From Gammaproteobacteria bacterium (lineage in GTDB: Bacteria > Pseudomonadota > Gammaproteobacteria > Steroidobacterales > PWYM01): 35,909 bases of DNA. Positions 29,473 through 35,909 of this stretch are shown here, in pieces (position 1 is the stretch's first letter; the number at the start of each line of letters is the position of its first letter). Position numbers and translations under genes: made by a program. The stretch spans positions 1 to 35,909 of the forward strand of contig PWZL01000073.1 in NCBI GenBank assembly GCA_003567475.1, in the 5' to 3' direction. Below the pieces are notes generated by a model that saw only the letters and a list, made by a program, of their open reading frames with translations, made no database searches and was not told the DNA's origin.

Positions 29473-30375
29473 ATGAGCACACGCAGATTCCAGACCATAG
29501 GCCTCGTGGGCCGCTTCGAGGACCCGCAGGTCATAGAGCCGGTCACCAGCCTGCTCGGCATGCTCCGCGAGGACGGCCGAGAGGTCCTGGTCGGCATGCC
29601 AGCCGACGCCGTACCACCGACGCTGTCCCAGGCAGCACGCGTCGAGGAACAGGCGCTGGCGGGTCGCTGCGACCTTGTCATCGCCGTGGGCGGCGACGGT
29701 ACCATGCTCTACGCGGTGCGCCTGGTCGCTGGTCATGACGTGCCGCTGATCGGGATCAACCGGGGTCGGCTCGGGTTTCTCACCGACATCTCCCCGGATG
29801 AGATGGCCAGCCACCTGCCGGCCATACTCGCAGGCCGCTATCTCGCTGAGCCGCGACGCCTGCTCGAGGCCGAGATCGTGCGCGCGGACGGCACTCGGGC
29901 CGGGCCGATGGTCGCCTTGAACGACGTCGTGCTGACCAAACACATGACCGGCCGCATGCTAGACGTCATCACCTGGATCGATGGCCGCTACCTGAATACC
30001 CACGGCGGCGACGGCCTGATCATCGCCACCGCCACCGGGTCCACGGCCTATGCGCTGTCCTGCGGGGGGCCGATCATTCAGCCGAACGTCGATGCCCTGG
30101 TGCTGGCCCCCATCTGTCCGCATACCCTGAGCGACCGGCCACTGGTGCTGCCTGCCACGAGCCGGATCGAGACCAGCGTGGAGCCGCGTTTCGATGTGCG
30201 CGCCCAGGTGATCTGCGACGGGTGGACACTGGGAGATCTCGAGCCCGGCGACCGGTTGCACGTCCGCGCCGCAGCCAGCCCGATCACGCTGCTCCATCCC
30301 GAGAACCACGATTTCTACGAAATTCTGCGCTCGAAGCTGCACTGGGGCCGCGATAACCGCTGGCGGCGCGGCTGA
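29473..30375 (+). CDS. nadK: NAD kinase
   Basis: Phosphorylates NAD to NADP. The 300-residue protein has the diagnostic GGDGT at 73-77, NRGRLGFLTD, the LND motif in VALNDVVLTKH and GDGLIIATATGSTAYALSCGGP. I chose the ATG at 29473 (MSTRRFQTIGLVG), which lines up with the family start; the ribosome site is weak (GGCGG). The frame is open to 29425 through other ATG codons. Divergent from hrcA and 14 bases before recN, the usual grpE-hrcA-nadK-recN neighbourhood. Confidence 0.96.
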   Translation: MSTRRFQTIGLVGRFEDPQVIEPVTSLLGMLREDGREVLVGMPADAVPPTLSQAARVEEQALAGRCDLVIAVGGDGTMLYAVRLVAGHDVPLIGINRGRLGFLTDISPDEMASHLPAILAGRYLAEPRRLLEAEIVRADGTRAGPMVALNDVVLTKHMTGRMLDVITWIDGRYLNTHGGDGLIIATATGSTAYALSCGGPIIQPNVDALVLAPICPHTLSDRPLVLPATSRIETSVEPRFDVRAQVICDGWTLGDLEPGDRLHVRAAASPITLLHPENHDFYEILRSKLHWGRDNRWRRG

Positions 30376-30389
30376 CCGGAGCGCCAAGC

Positions 30390-32078
30390 ATGCTGGCCCA
30401 CATCCAGATCCGGAATTTCGCCATCATTGACGAGGTGGAACTCGAACTCGACGGTGGCTTGACGGTGCTCACCGGCGAGACCGGCGCGGGCAAGTCGATC
30501 CTGGTGGATGCGCTAGGGCTCGCGCTGGGGGATCGGGCCGATGCCGCAGCCGTCCGCCATGGCCAGAAGCGCGCCGAGATCGCCCTGACGGTGGACATCG
30601 GCACGCTGCCGGCGGTGCGCGACTGGCTCGCCGAGCAGATGATCGACGAGGGCGAGGAGTGCCTGATCCGTCGTGTGATCGGGGCCGAGGGGCGATCGCG
30701 GGCATTCATCAATGGCCAGCCCGTACCCCTGGCCAGCCTGCGCACGCTGGGGGAACAACTGGTCGACATCCACGGCCAGCACGCCCATCAGTCGCTGTTG
30801 CGGGGCGATGAGCAGCGCCGGCTGCTGGACCACCATGGCGGGCTGGAAAAGCAGGCGGGGCTCACAGCGGAGGCCTGGCAGCAGTGGCAGAGCGACCGCC
30901 GCGCCCTGGCCGACGCACTGGGCTCGCGTGAGGAACGCGATGCGCGCCTGGAACTGCTGCGCTATCAGGTGGATGAACTGGACACCCTCGCGCTCGAGGA
31001 GGGCGAACTTGAGGCCCTCGAAAACGAACACCGCCGACTTGCCCATGCCGAGCGACTCGCCACCGGCGTTCAGGCGGCGCTCGCCGAGCTGTACGAGGAC
31101 GAGTTCGCCGCCCATCCGGTGGTGGCGCGCCAGCTGCGTCAGCTGGACGCGTTGGCTGAACTCGACCCCGCGCTTGCCAGCGTGCGAGACCTCCTGAAGG
31201 ATGCCGAGATCCAGCTTGGCGAGGCTGCCGATGGGCTCCGGCGCTACACCGACGACGCGGAAGTCGACCCACAGCGGGTTCAATGGGCGGAGCGACGCCT
31301 GGGACGGATCCGCGAGCTGTCGCGCAAACACCGGGTCGAGGAGCGGATGCTGCACACCGTCCTGGCGGAACTGCAGGGTGAACTCGAGACCCTCGAATCC
31401 CTCGAGGCGAGACTCGAGCACCTCGAGCAGGCCGTCGAACGCAGTGAGCAGGCCTGGCGTGCCCTGGCGGAGACGCTGTCGAGAGGGCGGAGGCTGGCAG
31501 CACAGTCACTCGGCGACGAAGTGACTGCCTTGATGCAGGAGCTTGGCATGGCCGGCGGCCGATTTGAGGTCGCTGTCACCGCTTTGGCACCGGGCAAAGC
31601 CCGGGCCAGTGGCCTGGACAGTGTCGAATTCCTGGTCAGCGCCAATGCCGGTCAACCCCCGCGGGCACTCGCGCGGGTCGCCTCGGGCGGCGAACTCTCA
31701 CGCATCGCCCTGGCCATCCAGGTCATCGCCGCCGACGCGGGCAGTACGCCCTGCATGGTCTTCGATGAGGTGGACGCGGGCATCGGGGGCGGCGTGGCCG
31801 AGATCGTCGGACGCAAATTGCGGGAACTCGGTGAGCGGTGCCAGGTGCTCTGCGTCACCCACGTCCCTCAGGTGGCCAGCCAGGGCCACCAGCACCTGCA
31901 TGTGAGCAAAAGTGGCGGCCGGCAGACACGAACACGCATTCAGCCGCTGGATGACACCGGCCGGATCGAAGAACTTGCGAGAATGCTCGGTGGGGTCGAG
32001 ATCACCGCGCGCACCCGGGCGCACGCCGAGGAGATGCTGGGCAAGGCCGCTCAGTCTGCCGCCTTGCGGCGCACGTAA
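30390..32078 (+). CDS. recN: DNA repair protein RecN
   Basis: SMC-like ATPase acting in double-strand break repair. The 562-residue protein has Walker A GETGAGKS at 29-36, long coiled-coil arms over about 155-365, the ABC signature SGGELSR from 432, Walker B CMVFDE at 455-460 and the VTHVPQVAS switch histidine. The ATG has GGAG nine bases upstream. Its last 28 bases overlap the end of the opposing fur gene. I see no LexA-type CTGT-N8-ACAG box in the short nadK-recN gap. Confidence 0.97.
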   Translation: MLAHIQIRNFAIIDEVELELDGGLTVLTGETGAGKSILVDALGLALGDRADAAAVRHGQKRAEIALTVDIGTLPAVRDWLAEQMIDEGEECLIRRVIGAEGRSRAFINGQPVPLASLRTLGEQLVDIHGQHAHQSLLRGDEQRRLLDHHGGLEKQAGLTAEAWQQWQSDRRALADALGSREERDARLELLRYQVDELDTLALEEGELEALENEHRRLAHAERLATGVQAALAELYEDEFAAHPVVARQLRQLDALAELDPALASVRDLLKDAEIQLGEAADGLRRYTDDAEVDPQRVQWAERRLGRIRELSRKHRVEERMLHTVLAELQGELETLESLEARLEHLEQAVERSEQAWRALAETLSRGRRLAAQSLGDEVTALMQELGMAGGRFEVAVTALAPGKARASGLDSVEFLVSANAGQPPRALARVASGGELSRIALAIQVIAADAGSTPCMVFDEVDAGIGGGVAEIVGRKLRELGERCQVLCVTHVPQVASQGHQHLHVSKSGGRQTRTRIQPLDDTGRIEELARMLGGVEITARTRAHAEEMLGKAAQSAALRRT

Positions 32079-32458
32079 AGCACGAGGCTGTGGTCGTGCA
32101 GGTCGAAACCGTGGCGCTCGGCAATCTCCTCCTGCAGCGCCTCGATACGCTCGTCGAAGAACTCGATGACATCTCCGGTGTCCACACACACCATATGATC
32201 GTGATGTTCACCGTCGTCGAGTTCGAAAACGGAGGAGCCGCCCTCGAAATGGTTCCGGGACACGATCCCGGCATTTTCGAACTGGGTCAGCACCCGGTAG
32301 ACCGTGGCCAGGCCGATGTCCTCACCGGCTTCGATGAGGGCCTTGTAGATGTCCTCGGCCGTCATGTGCCGATCGCTGTTATCGCGCAGGATTTCTAGAA
32401 TCTTCAGACGTGGCAGCGTGACTTTCAAGCCAGCCTTGCGCAGCTCCTTGGTGCCCAC
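32051..32458 (-). CDS. fur: Ferric uptake regulator Fur
   Basis: Iron-dependent repressor. The 135-residue protein has an N-terminal winged helix (MTAEDIYKALIEAGEDIGLATVYRVLTQFENAGIV) and a dimerisation domain with the metal-binding HHDHMVC and VIEFFDERIEALQEEIAERHGFDLHDHSLVLYV. Where E. coli Fur has the structural zinc CxxC, this protein has only the first cysteine (CVDTG) and no later cysteine pair, as in Pseudomonas Fur. It is convergent with and overlaps recN by 28 bases, and is divergent from bamE, a classic arrangement. Confidence 0.96.
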   Translation of the reverse strand: MGTKELRKAGLKVTLPRLKILEILRDNSDRHMTAEDIYKALIEAGEDIGLATVYRVLTQFENAGIVSRNHFEGGSSVFELDDGEHHDHMVCVDTGDVIEFFDERIEALQEEIAERHGFDLHDHSLVLYVRRKAAD

Positions 32459-32483
32459 CGTTGCGACTCCGTAGCTCTGAATC

Positions 32484-32512
32484 CGTTATCATTCCATCTC
32501 CAATCATTATGG
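32484..32512. promoter_or_regulatory. Candidate Fur operator between fur and bamE
   Basis: The 89-base divergent gap is the most AT-rich spot locally. It contains GTTATCATT (32485-32493) and AATCATTATG (32502-32511), each resembling half of the Fur box GATAATGATAATCATTATC. The second half overlaps CATAAT on the minus strand (32506-32511), a plausible fur -10. Fur autoregulation would fit, but the two halves are not in the consensus register. Confidence 0.4.
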
Positions 32513-32547
32513 ACTATTTTGGTCCTGTTAAACAGCCTGGAAATTCG

Positions 32548-32910
32548 ATGACCACTGCCCCCAATCGCTTGTTTCGTCCAGCCTCCTGGCTTGCCGTACT
32601 GGCCGCCTGCGTGCTTGCCGGCTGCGTCTATCGGGTTGATGTCCAGCAGGGCAATCTGCTCGACGAGGAAAAAATCGAGCAGGTGGAAGTGGGCATGACC
32701 CGCAGCCAGGTGCGCTTTCTGCTCGGCACCCCGGTGGTCCGAGACAGCTTCAGGGATGACCGCTGGGACTATGTCTATACCCTGCGCCGTGGACGCTCCC
32801 GAGAAGTCGAGGGCAGCTGGCTGATCGTCCATTTCGACGGCGACCGGGTGAGCCGCATCGAGACGGATCAAGAGCTGCACCCGCGGCGCGCAGGGCTGTT
32901 CGATTTCTGA
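32548..32910 (+). CDS. bamE: Outer membrane protein assembly factor BamE
   Basis: Small lipoprotein of the BAM complex that inserts beta-barrel proteins. The 120-residue precursor has a signal peptide over 1-25 and a lipobox LAGC with C26, followed by VYRVDVQQGNLLDEEKIEQVEVGMTRSQVRFLLGTP, the conserved core of the SmpA/OmlA family. The start at ATG 32548 was chosen because it places the signal peptide at the N-terminus; the frame is open upstream through the fur promoter. Divergent from fur, convergent with rnfH. Confidence 0.95.
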   Translation: MTTAPNRLFRPASWLAVLAACVLAGCVYRVDVQQGNLLDEEKIEQVEVGMTRSQVRFLLGTPVVRDSFRDDRWDYVYTLRRGRSREVEGSWLIVHFDGDRVSRIETDQELHPRRAGLFDF

Positions 32911-32941
32911 GGCGGCCTGCTCGGCCGGCCCTCCCGCCGCG

Positions 32942-33259
32942 CTATTCCAGCGTATCGCGCATCGTTCGCCGGTGGCGGGCCAGCTGACGTCGGGCTTCCC
33001 GCGGATCGATCGCCAGGGGCCGATACAGTTCTACGCGGTCGCCGTCCTCCAGCAGCCGCTCGGGCGGGACCACCTCACCGAACACACCCAGTGGCAGTTG
33101 GTCCAGAGCGATCCCCGGATGGCGCGCCTGCAGGCCCGACTGCACCACCGCCTCACGGGCAGTCACGGGTGATGGCAGGGTGAGTCTGACCACTGTCTGG
33201 CGCTCCAGGGTGGCATAGACCACTTCCAACTCCAGCACCTGAGGGTCATCTTCGACCAT
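32942..33259 (-). CDS. rnfH: RnfH family ubiquitin-like protein (RatB)
   Basis: Small protein with a ubiquitin-like fold (105 residues), proposed partner of RatA. It shows the family pattern LELEVVYATLERQ at the N-terminus, GVFGEVVPPERLLEDGDRVELYRPLAIDPREARRQLARHR at the C-terminus. The ATG at 33259 overlaps the ratA end by 14 bases; an ATG at 33274 would add five residues. The biochemical role is not settled: it has been named as an antitoxin to RatA, but the experimental support is limited. Confidence 0.88.
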   Translation of the reverse strand: MVEDDPQVLELEVVYATLERQTVVRLTLPSPVTAREAVVQSGLQARHPGIALDQLPLGVFGEVVPPERLLEDGDRVELYRPLAIDPREARRQLARHRRTMRDTLE

Positions 33260-33683
33260 AGATCCGATCGGCACGCGTAGTGAAGGCCGCGACCAGGGAG
33301 TTGCAGATTTTCTCGAAGGCCGGGGTCAGAACGGTCGACAACAACCGGTTCGAGACCTCGAAACTGACTTCAAGATTGACCTTGCAGGCCTGTTCGGAAA
33401 GCGCATCGAAACGCCACTCGCCATGCAGGTGCCGGAACGGGCCATGCAGCAGAGACAGCTCGATACGCTCGGGCGGTGACAGGGTATTACGGGTGGAGAA
33501 CGTGCGGGTAAGCGTACCGACAGCCATCTCGACCTGGGCGCGCATATGGGTGTCAGTCACCTCGAACACCCGGGTCGAGCGACACCAGGGAAGAAATTCG
33601 GGATAGGACTCCACATCATTGACCAGATCGAACATCTGCCCGGCGCTGTGATGAACCAGCGCCGATTTTCGAACATTTTTCAT
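33246..33683 (-). CDS. ratA: RatA family START-domain protein
   Basis: 145-residue START/polyketide-cyclase-fold protein, related to mitochondrial COQ10 and to E. coli RatA, which was reported to block 70S assembly when overproduced. Characteristic sequence: [34 protein letters not shown] at the N-terminus, and GPFRHLHGEWRF in the middle. Conserved neighbour of smpB and bamE in gammaproteobacteria; a role in ubiquinone handling like COQ10 is an alternative to a toxin role. The ATG overlaps the transporter stop (ATGA), and the end overlaps rnfH. Confidence 0.9.
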   Translation of the reverse strand: MKNVRKSALVHHSAGQMFDLVNDVESYPEFLPWCRSTRVFEVTDTHMRAQVEMAVGTLTRTFSTRNTLSPPERIELSLLHGPFRHLHGEWRFDALSEQACKVNLEVSFEVSNRLLSTVLTPAFEKICNSLVAAFTTRADRIYGRR

Positions 33684-35068
33684 GTCAGCCGCAGGAGTCC
33701 GATGGCATTCAGGAACACGGCCACCACCGCCAGAGGGGCCACCCAGCGGGTCAGAAACCGCCACAGCCGATAGCGTCCTTCGCCTGCGAGGGCAAGTTCG
33801 TCACGCGTGACACGGGCCGAGAGGACCCAGCCGGCGAACAGCGTAATGAACAAGCCCCCCAGTGGCAGCATCAGGTTGTTGGTGAGGTAGTCCGCATTGT
33901 CGAACACCGTACCCGCGCCGAACTGCAAGTCGGCCAGCAGGTTGAAGGAAAACACGGTCGCGAAGCCAAGCAGCCAGATGATCCCACCGGCGGTCACCGC
34001 CGCCTGCGCTCGGGTCAGTTGGATGCGCTCGACCATCCACGCGACTGCCGGCTCGATCAGACCAATGGCCGAGGTCCAGGCGGCGAAGGTAAGTAAAATG
34101 AAGAACAAGGTCCCGAAGAACAGCCCACCGGTCATGTTGCCGAACGCGAGCGGCAAGGTGAGGAAGATGAGACCAGGCCCCTGAGCGGTGTCCAGGCCAT
34201 TGGCGAACACGATGGGGAAGATCACCAGTCCGGCCAGAATGGCAATGGCGGTATCGGCAATGACCACTGTAATGGCAGTGCTGCCGATAGACGTTCCCTC
34301 TGGCAGATAGGCGCCATAGGCCATGATCGCCCCCATACCCAGACTCAGCGTAAAAAACGCCTGCCCCAGGGCCACGAGCACCGAGGCCCCGGTCAGCTTG
34401 CTGAAGTCCGGCTGGAACAGGAAACGAACACCGTCGCCGAACCCCCCGGAAGTGATCGCATAGATCAGTAGCACAAGCATGATCCCGACCAGTGCGGGCA
34501 CCAGGATGCGTACCGCCCGTTCCAGGCCCTTTTCCACACCCCGCGCGACGACCACCACGGTCATGATCATGAACACCGTGTGCCAGAAGCCGATGGTCGT
34601 CCAGCTGCCCGTCAGTCCTTCGAACAGCGCGCCGATCTGCGCGCCATCGGCCCCGGAGAACCGGCCGGCGCCACTGGCGAACACGTAGGCGACGGACCAT
34701 CCGGCAATGACGCTGTAGAACGATAGAATGATGAACCCGGCCGCCACGCCCATCAGGCCGACCAAGCCCCAATGACGACTGCTGCCCTCTTCCCGGGCCA
34801 GCAGCGACATCGCCATCACCGGGTTCCGCCGGCCCCGCCGACCGATGAGAATTTCGGACATCATCAGTGGGAGTCCGATCGCCAGCACGCAGGCCAGGTA
34901 GACCAGCACGAAGGCGCCACCACCGTTGTCGCCGACAATGTAGGGGAAGCGCCAGACGTTCCCGAGACCTACTGCCGAGCCCGTCACGGCCAGGATGAAC
35001 GCCAGGCGCGACGACCACTGGCCGTGCAGAGACTTCCTTGGACTGCCAATGCCGGACGCAGGACTCAC
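33680..35068 (-). CDS. Sodium-dependent transporter, neurotransmitter:sodium symporter (SNF/LeuT) family
   Basis: 462-residue inner-membrane protein with about 12 hydrophobic segments. TM1 carries the family signature [24 protein letters not shown], the unwound region that binds sodium and substrate in LeuT. Members carry amino acids or related compounds with sodium; the substrate cannot be told from sequence. It begins with GTG at 35068 with GAGGTGA upstream, and its stop overlaps the ratA start (ATGA), so it heads a three-gene coupled unit. It sits between smpB and ratA, which are adjacent in E. coli. Confidence 0.93.
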   Translation of the reverse strand: MSPASGIGSPRKSLHGQWSSRLAFILAVTGSAVGLGNVWRFPYIVGDNGGGAFVLVYLACVLAIGLPLMMSEILIGRRGRRNPVMAMSLLAREEGSSRHWGLVGLMGVAAGFIILSFYSVIAGWSVAYVFASGAGRFSGADGAQIGALFEGLTGSWTTIGFWHTVFMIMTVVVVARGVEKGLERAVRILVPALVGIMLVLLIYAITSGGFGDGVRFLFQPDFSKLTGASVLVALGQAFFTLSLGMGAIMAYGAYLPEGTSIGSTAITVVIADTAIAILAGLVIFPIVFANGLDTAQGPGLIFLTLPLAFGNMTGGLFFGTLFFILLTFAAWTSAIGLIEPAVAWMVERIQLTRAQAAVTAGGIIWLLGFATVFSFNLLADLQFGAGTVFDNADYLTNNLMLPLGGLFITLFAGWVLSARVTRDELALAGEGRYRLWRFLTRWVAPLAVVAVFLNAIGLLRLT

Positions 35069-35103
35069 GGCCTCACCTCGTAACTGTCACAGGCAAGCGC
35101 CGG

Positions 35104-35132
35104 ATTCTGCACAATGCCAGGCGCCGGCACAA
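35104..35132 (-). promoter_or_regulatory. Weak promoter candidate for transporter-ratA-rnfH
   Basis: On the minus strand TTGTGC (35127-35132), 17 bases, CAGAAT (35104-35109), about 35 bases before the GTG of the transporter gene. Spacing is ideal, but only three and four of six positions match consensus, so this is a low-confidence call. Confidence 0.28.
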
Positions 35133-35171
35133 TCACGACGCTCCGAGCGCACGGTCCGCAGGCTCCGGCGG

Positions 35172-35177
35172 TATACT
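35172..35177 (+). promoter_or_regulatory. Candidate -10 box very close to smpB start
   Basis: TATACT (five of six to TATAAT) ends ten bases before the smpB ATG. If used, transcription would begin near 35184, leaving a leader of only about four bases. No clear -35 lies at 16-18 bases upstream (GCACGG region). Confidence 0.4.
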
Positions 35178-35187
35178 GCTCCGCCTG

Positions 35188-35667
35188 ATGGCAGGCAAAC
35201 GCAAGAAAACCGGTAACGACAACACGATTGCGCTCAATCGCAAGGCGCGGTTCGACTTCTTCATAGAGGAGAATATCGAGGCCGGGCTGGTGCTCGAAGG
35301 CTGGGAGGTCAAAGCGCTGCGTGAAGGCAAGGCCCAGATCAGCGAGGCCTACGTGGTGCTGCGCGCGGGCGAGGCGTTCCTGCTGGGCGCTCTGATCACG
35401 CCGCTGCTCTCGGCCTCGACCCACGTGCACCCGGATCCCACCCGCACCCGCAAGTTGCTGCTCAGTCGCCAGGAAATCGATCGGCTGATAGGCGCAGTCG
35501 AGCGCAAGGGTTACACCCTGGTCCCGCTGTCGCTGTACTGGCAACGCGGCCGCGCCAAGCTCGATATCGGCCTCGCCAAGGGCAAGAAACAGCATGACAA
35601 GCGCGCCACCGAGAAAGCCCGCGACTGGCAGCGCGAGAAGGCCCGGCTGCTGAAATCCGGCACTTGA
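35188..35667 (+). CDS. smpB: SsrA-binding protein SmpB
   Basis: Binds tmRNA and brings it to stalled ribosomes for trans-translation. The 159-residue protein has the OB-fold sequence [32 protein letters not shown] and the C-terminal helix-forming tail [28 protein letters not shown], which enters the mRNA channel. The ATG at 35188 (MAGKRKKTG) was chosen by family alignment; no ribosome site is visible in front of it. The ssrA gene is not in this window. Convergent with the reductase-like gene nine bases downstream. Confidence 0.96.
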   Translation: MAGKRKKTGNDNTIALNRKARFDFFIEENIEAGLVLEGWEVKALREGKAQISEAYVVLRAGEAFLLGALITPLLSASTHVHPDPTRTRKLLLSRQEIDRLIGAVERKGYTLVPLSLYWQRGRAKLDIGLAKGKKQHDKRATEKARDWQREKARLLKSGT

Positions 35668-35676
35668 GCGCCGGAG

Positions 35677-35909
35677 TCAACCGCCGATACGGGCCTCCGG
35701 ATCGGGGGCCAGGCCCTCGAATACCGCCTCGACCTCGGCAGGCTCACCCGCCGGGTCACCGACGATCTCCAGCGTTCGCCGTACCGCCGAATCCCGACCC
35801 AGGGCGGCGACACTCACACGCGCCACGTCCGCGCGTGGAATCCTGCCCTGGTCCATCGTGTCGCCCTGTCCGACCAGGATGCCCCCCTGGCCGCCGGGCT
35901 CGTCGGTGA
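35677..35909 (-). CDS. NAD(P)-binding (atypical SDR) family protein, C-terminal part only
   Basis: The minus strand has an open frame from the right edge to a TGA at 35677-35679, giving about 77 residues. It begins TDEPGGQGGILVGQG, continues GRIPRADVARVSVAAL and then RRTLEIVGDPAGEP, and ends PDPEARIGG. The pattern of an IPR-ADVA segment followed about 20 residues later by TLEIVG is typical of the C-terminus of NAD(P)H-binding, YwnB-like atypical short-chain dehydrogenases. The Rossmann N-terminus is outside the window, so the function stays general. Ends nine bases from the smpB stop, tail to tail. Confidence 0.7.
   Translation of the reverse strand, partial: TDEPGGQGGILVGQGDTMDQGRIPRADVARVSVAALGRDSAVRRTLEIVGDPAGEPAEVEAVFEGLAPDPEARIGG

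Noticed and set aside
32911..32941. GC-rich inverted repeat between bamE and rnfH as a two-way terminator
   Set aside because: GGCGG and CCGCC can pair and GGCC repeats lie inside, but there is no T run on either strand, so I cannot call it an intrinsic terminator.
32942..33683. ratA-rnfH as a new toxin-antitoxin defence module
   Set aside because: Both genes are conserved core genes in gammaproteobacteria with fixed neighbours (bamE, smpB), not a mobile module.
1..35909. Mobile elements, CRISPR arrays, prophage or integration sites
   Set aside because: No transposase or integrase frames, no direct repeat arrays, and no attachment-like duplication of the tRNA-Leu 3' end were seen; gene order is that of core chromosome.

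Overview
This window is a stretch of core chromosome from a GC-rich gammaproteobacterium. The best guess is a Chromatiales or Ectothiorhodospiraceae-like lineage. The evidence is the combined gene order hrcA-grpE-dnaK-dnaJ-dapB-carA-carB-greA, rlmE-ftsH-folP-glmM-tpiA-secG-tRNA-Leu, and fur-bamE-rnfH-ratA-smpB, together with protein sequences that resemble Pseudomonas, Xanthomonas and purple sulfur bacteria. The genus cannot be fixed from sequence reading alone. Gene density is very high: 36 protein genes (two cut by the window edges) and one tRNA, with no gap above about 180 bases.

Layout from left to right. Positions 1-11397 (minus strand) hold the NADH:ubiquinone oxidoreductase operon nuoA to nuoL, read right to left, with nuoC and nuoD separate; nuoL runs off the left edge. 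Positions 11514-18833 hold, all on the minus strand except yhbY, tRNA-Leu(GAG), secG, tpiA, glmM, folP, ftsH and rlmE, then the plus-strand yhbY and the convergent greA. Positions 18830-29333 (minus) hold greA-carB-carA and dapB-dnaJ-dnaK-grpE-hrcA, transcribed from hrcA towards greA. Positions 29473-32078 (plus) hold nadK and recN. Then come fur (minus), bamE (plus), a minus-strand transporter-ratA-rnfH set with coupled overlaps, smpB (plus), and the 3' end of a minus-strand NAD(P)-binding reductase-like gene at the right edge.

Functionally the window covers respiration (complex I), protein export (SecG), cell-wall precursor supply (GlmM, DapB), folate (FolP), carbamoyl phosphate (CarAB), ribosome and tRNA-linked functions (RlmE, YhbY, SmpB, RatA), transcript elongation (GreA), DNA repair (RecN), iron control (Fur), outer-membrane assembly (BamE) and the heat-shock chaperone set with its repressor. 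The clearest regulatory signals are in the chaperone cluster: two sigma-32-type promoters with near-consensus boxes, before grpE and before dnaK, and a degenerate CIRCE operator lying over a TTGACA box before hrcA. This suggests that the cluster is under both HrcA and RpoH control.

I found no mobile element, CRISPR array, prophage or defence island, and nothing I would call a previously undescribed system. The items worth a second look are regulatory architecture, gene overlaps and small departures from family norms.
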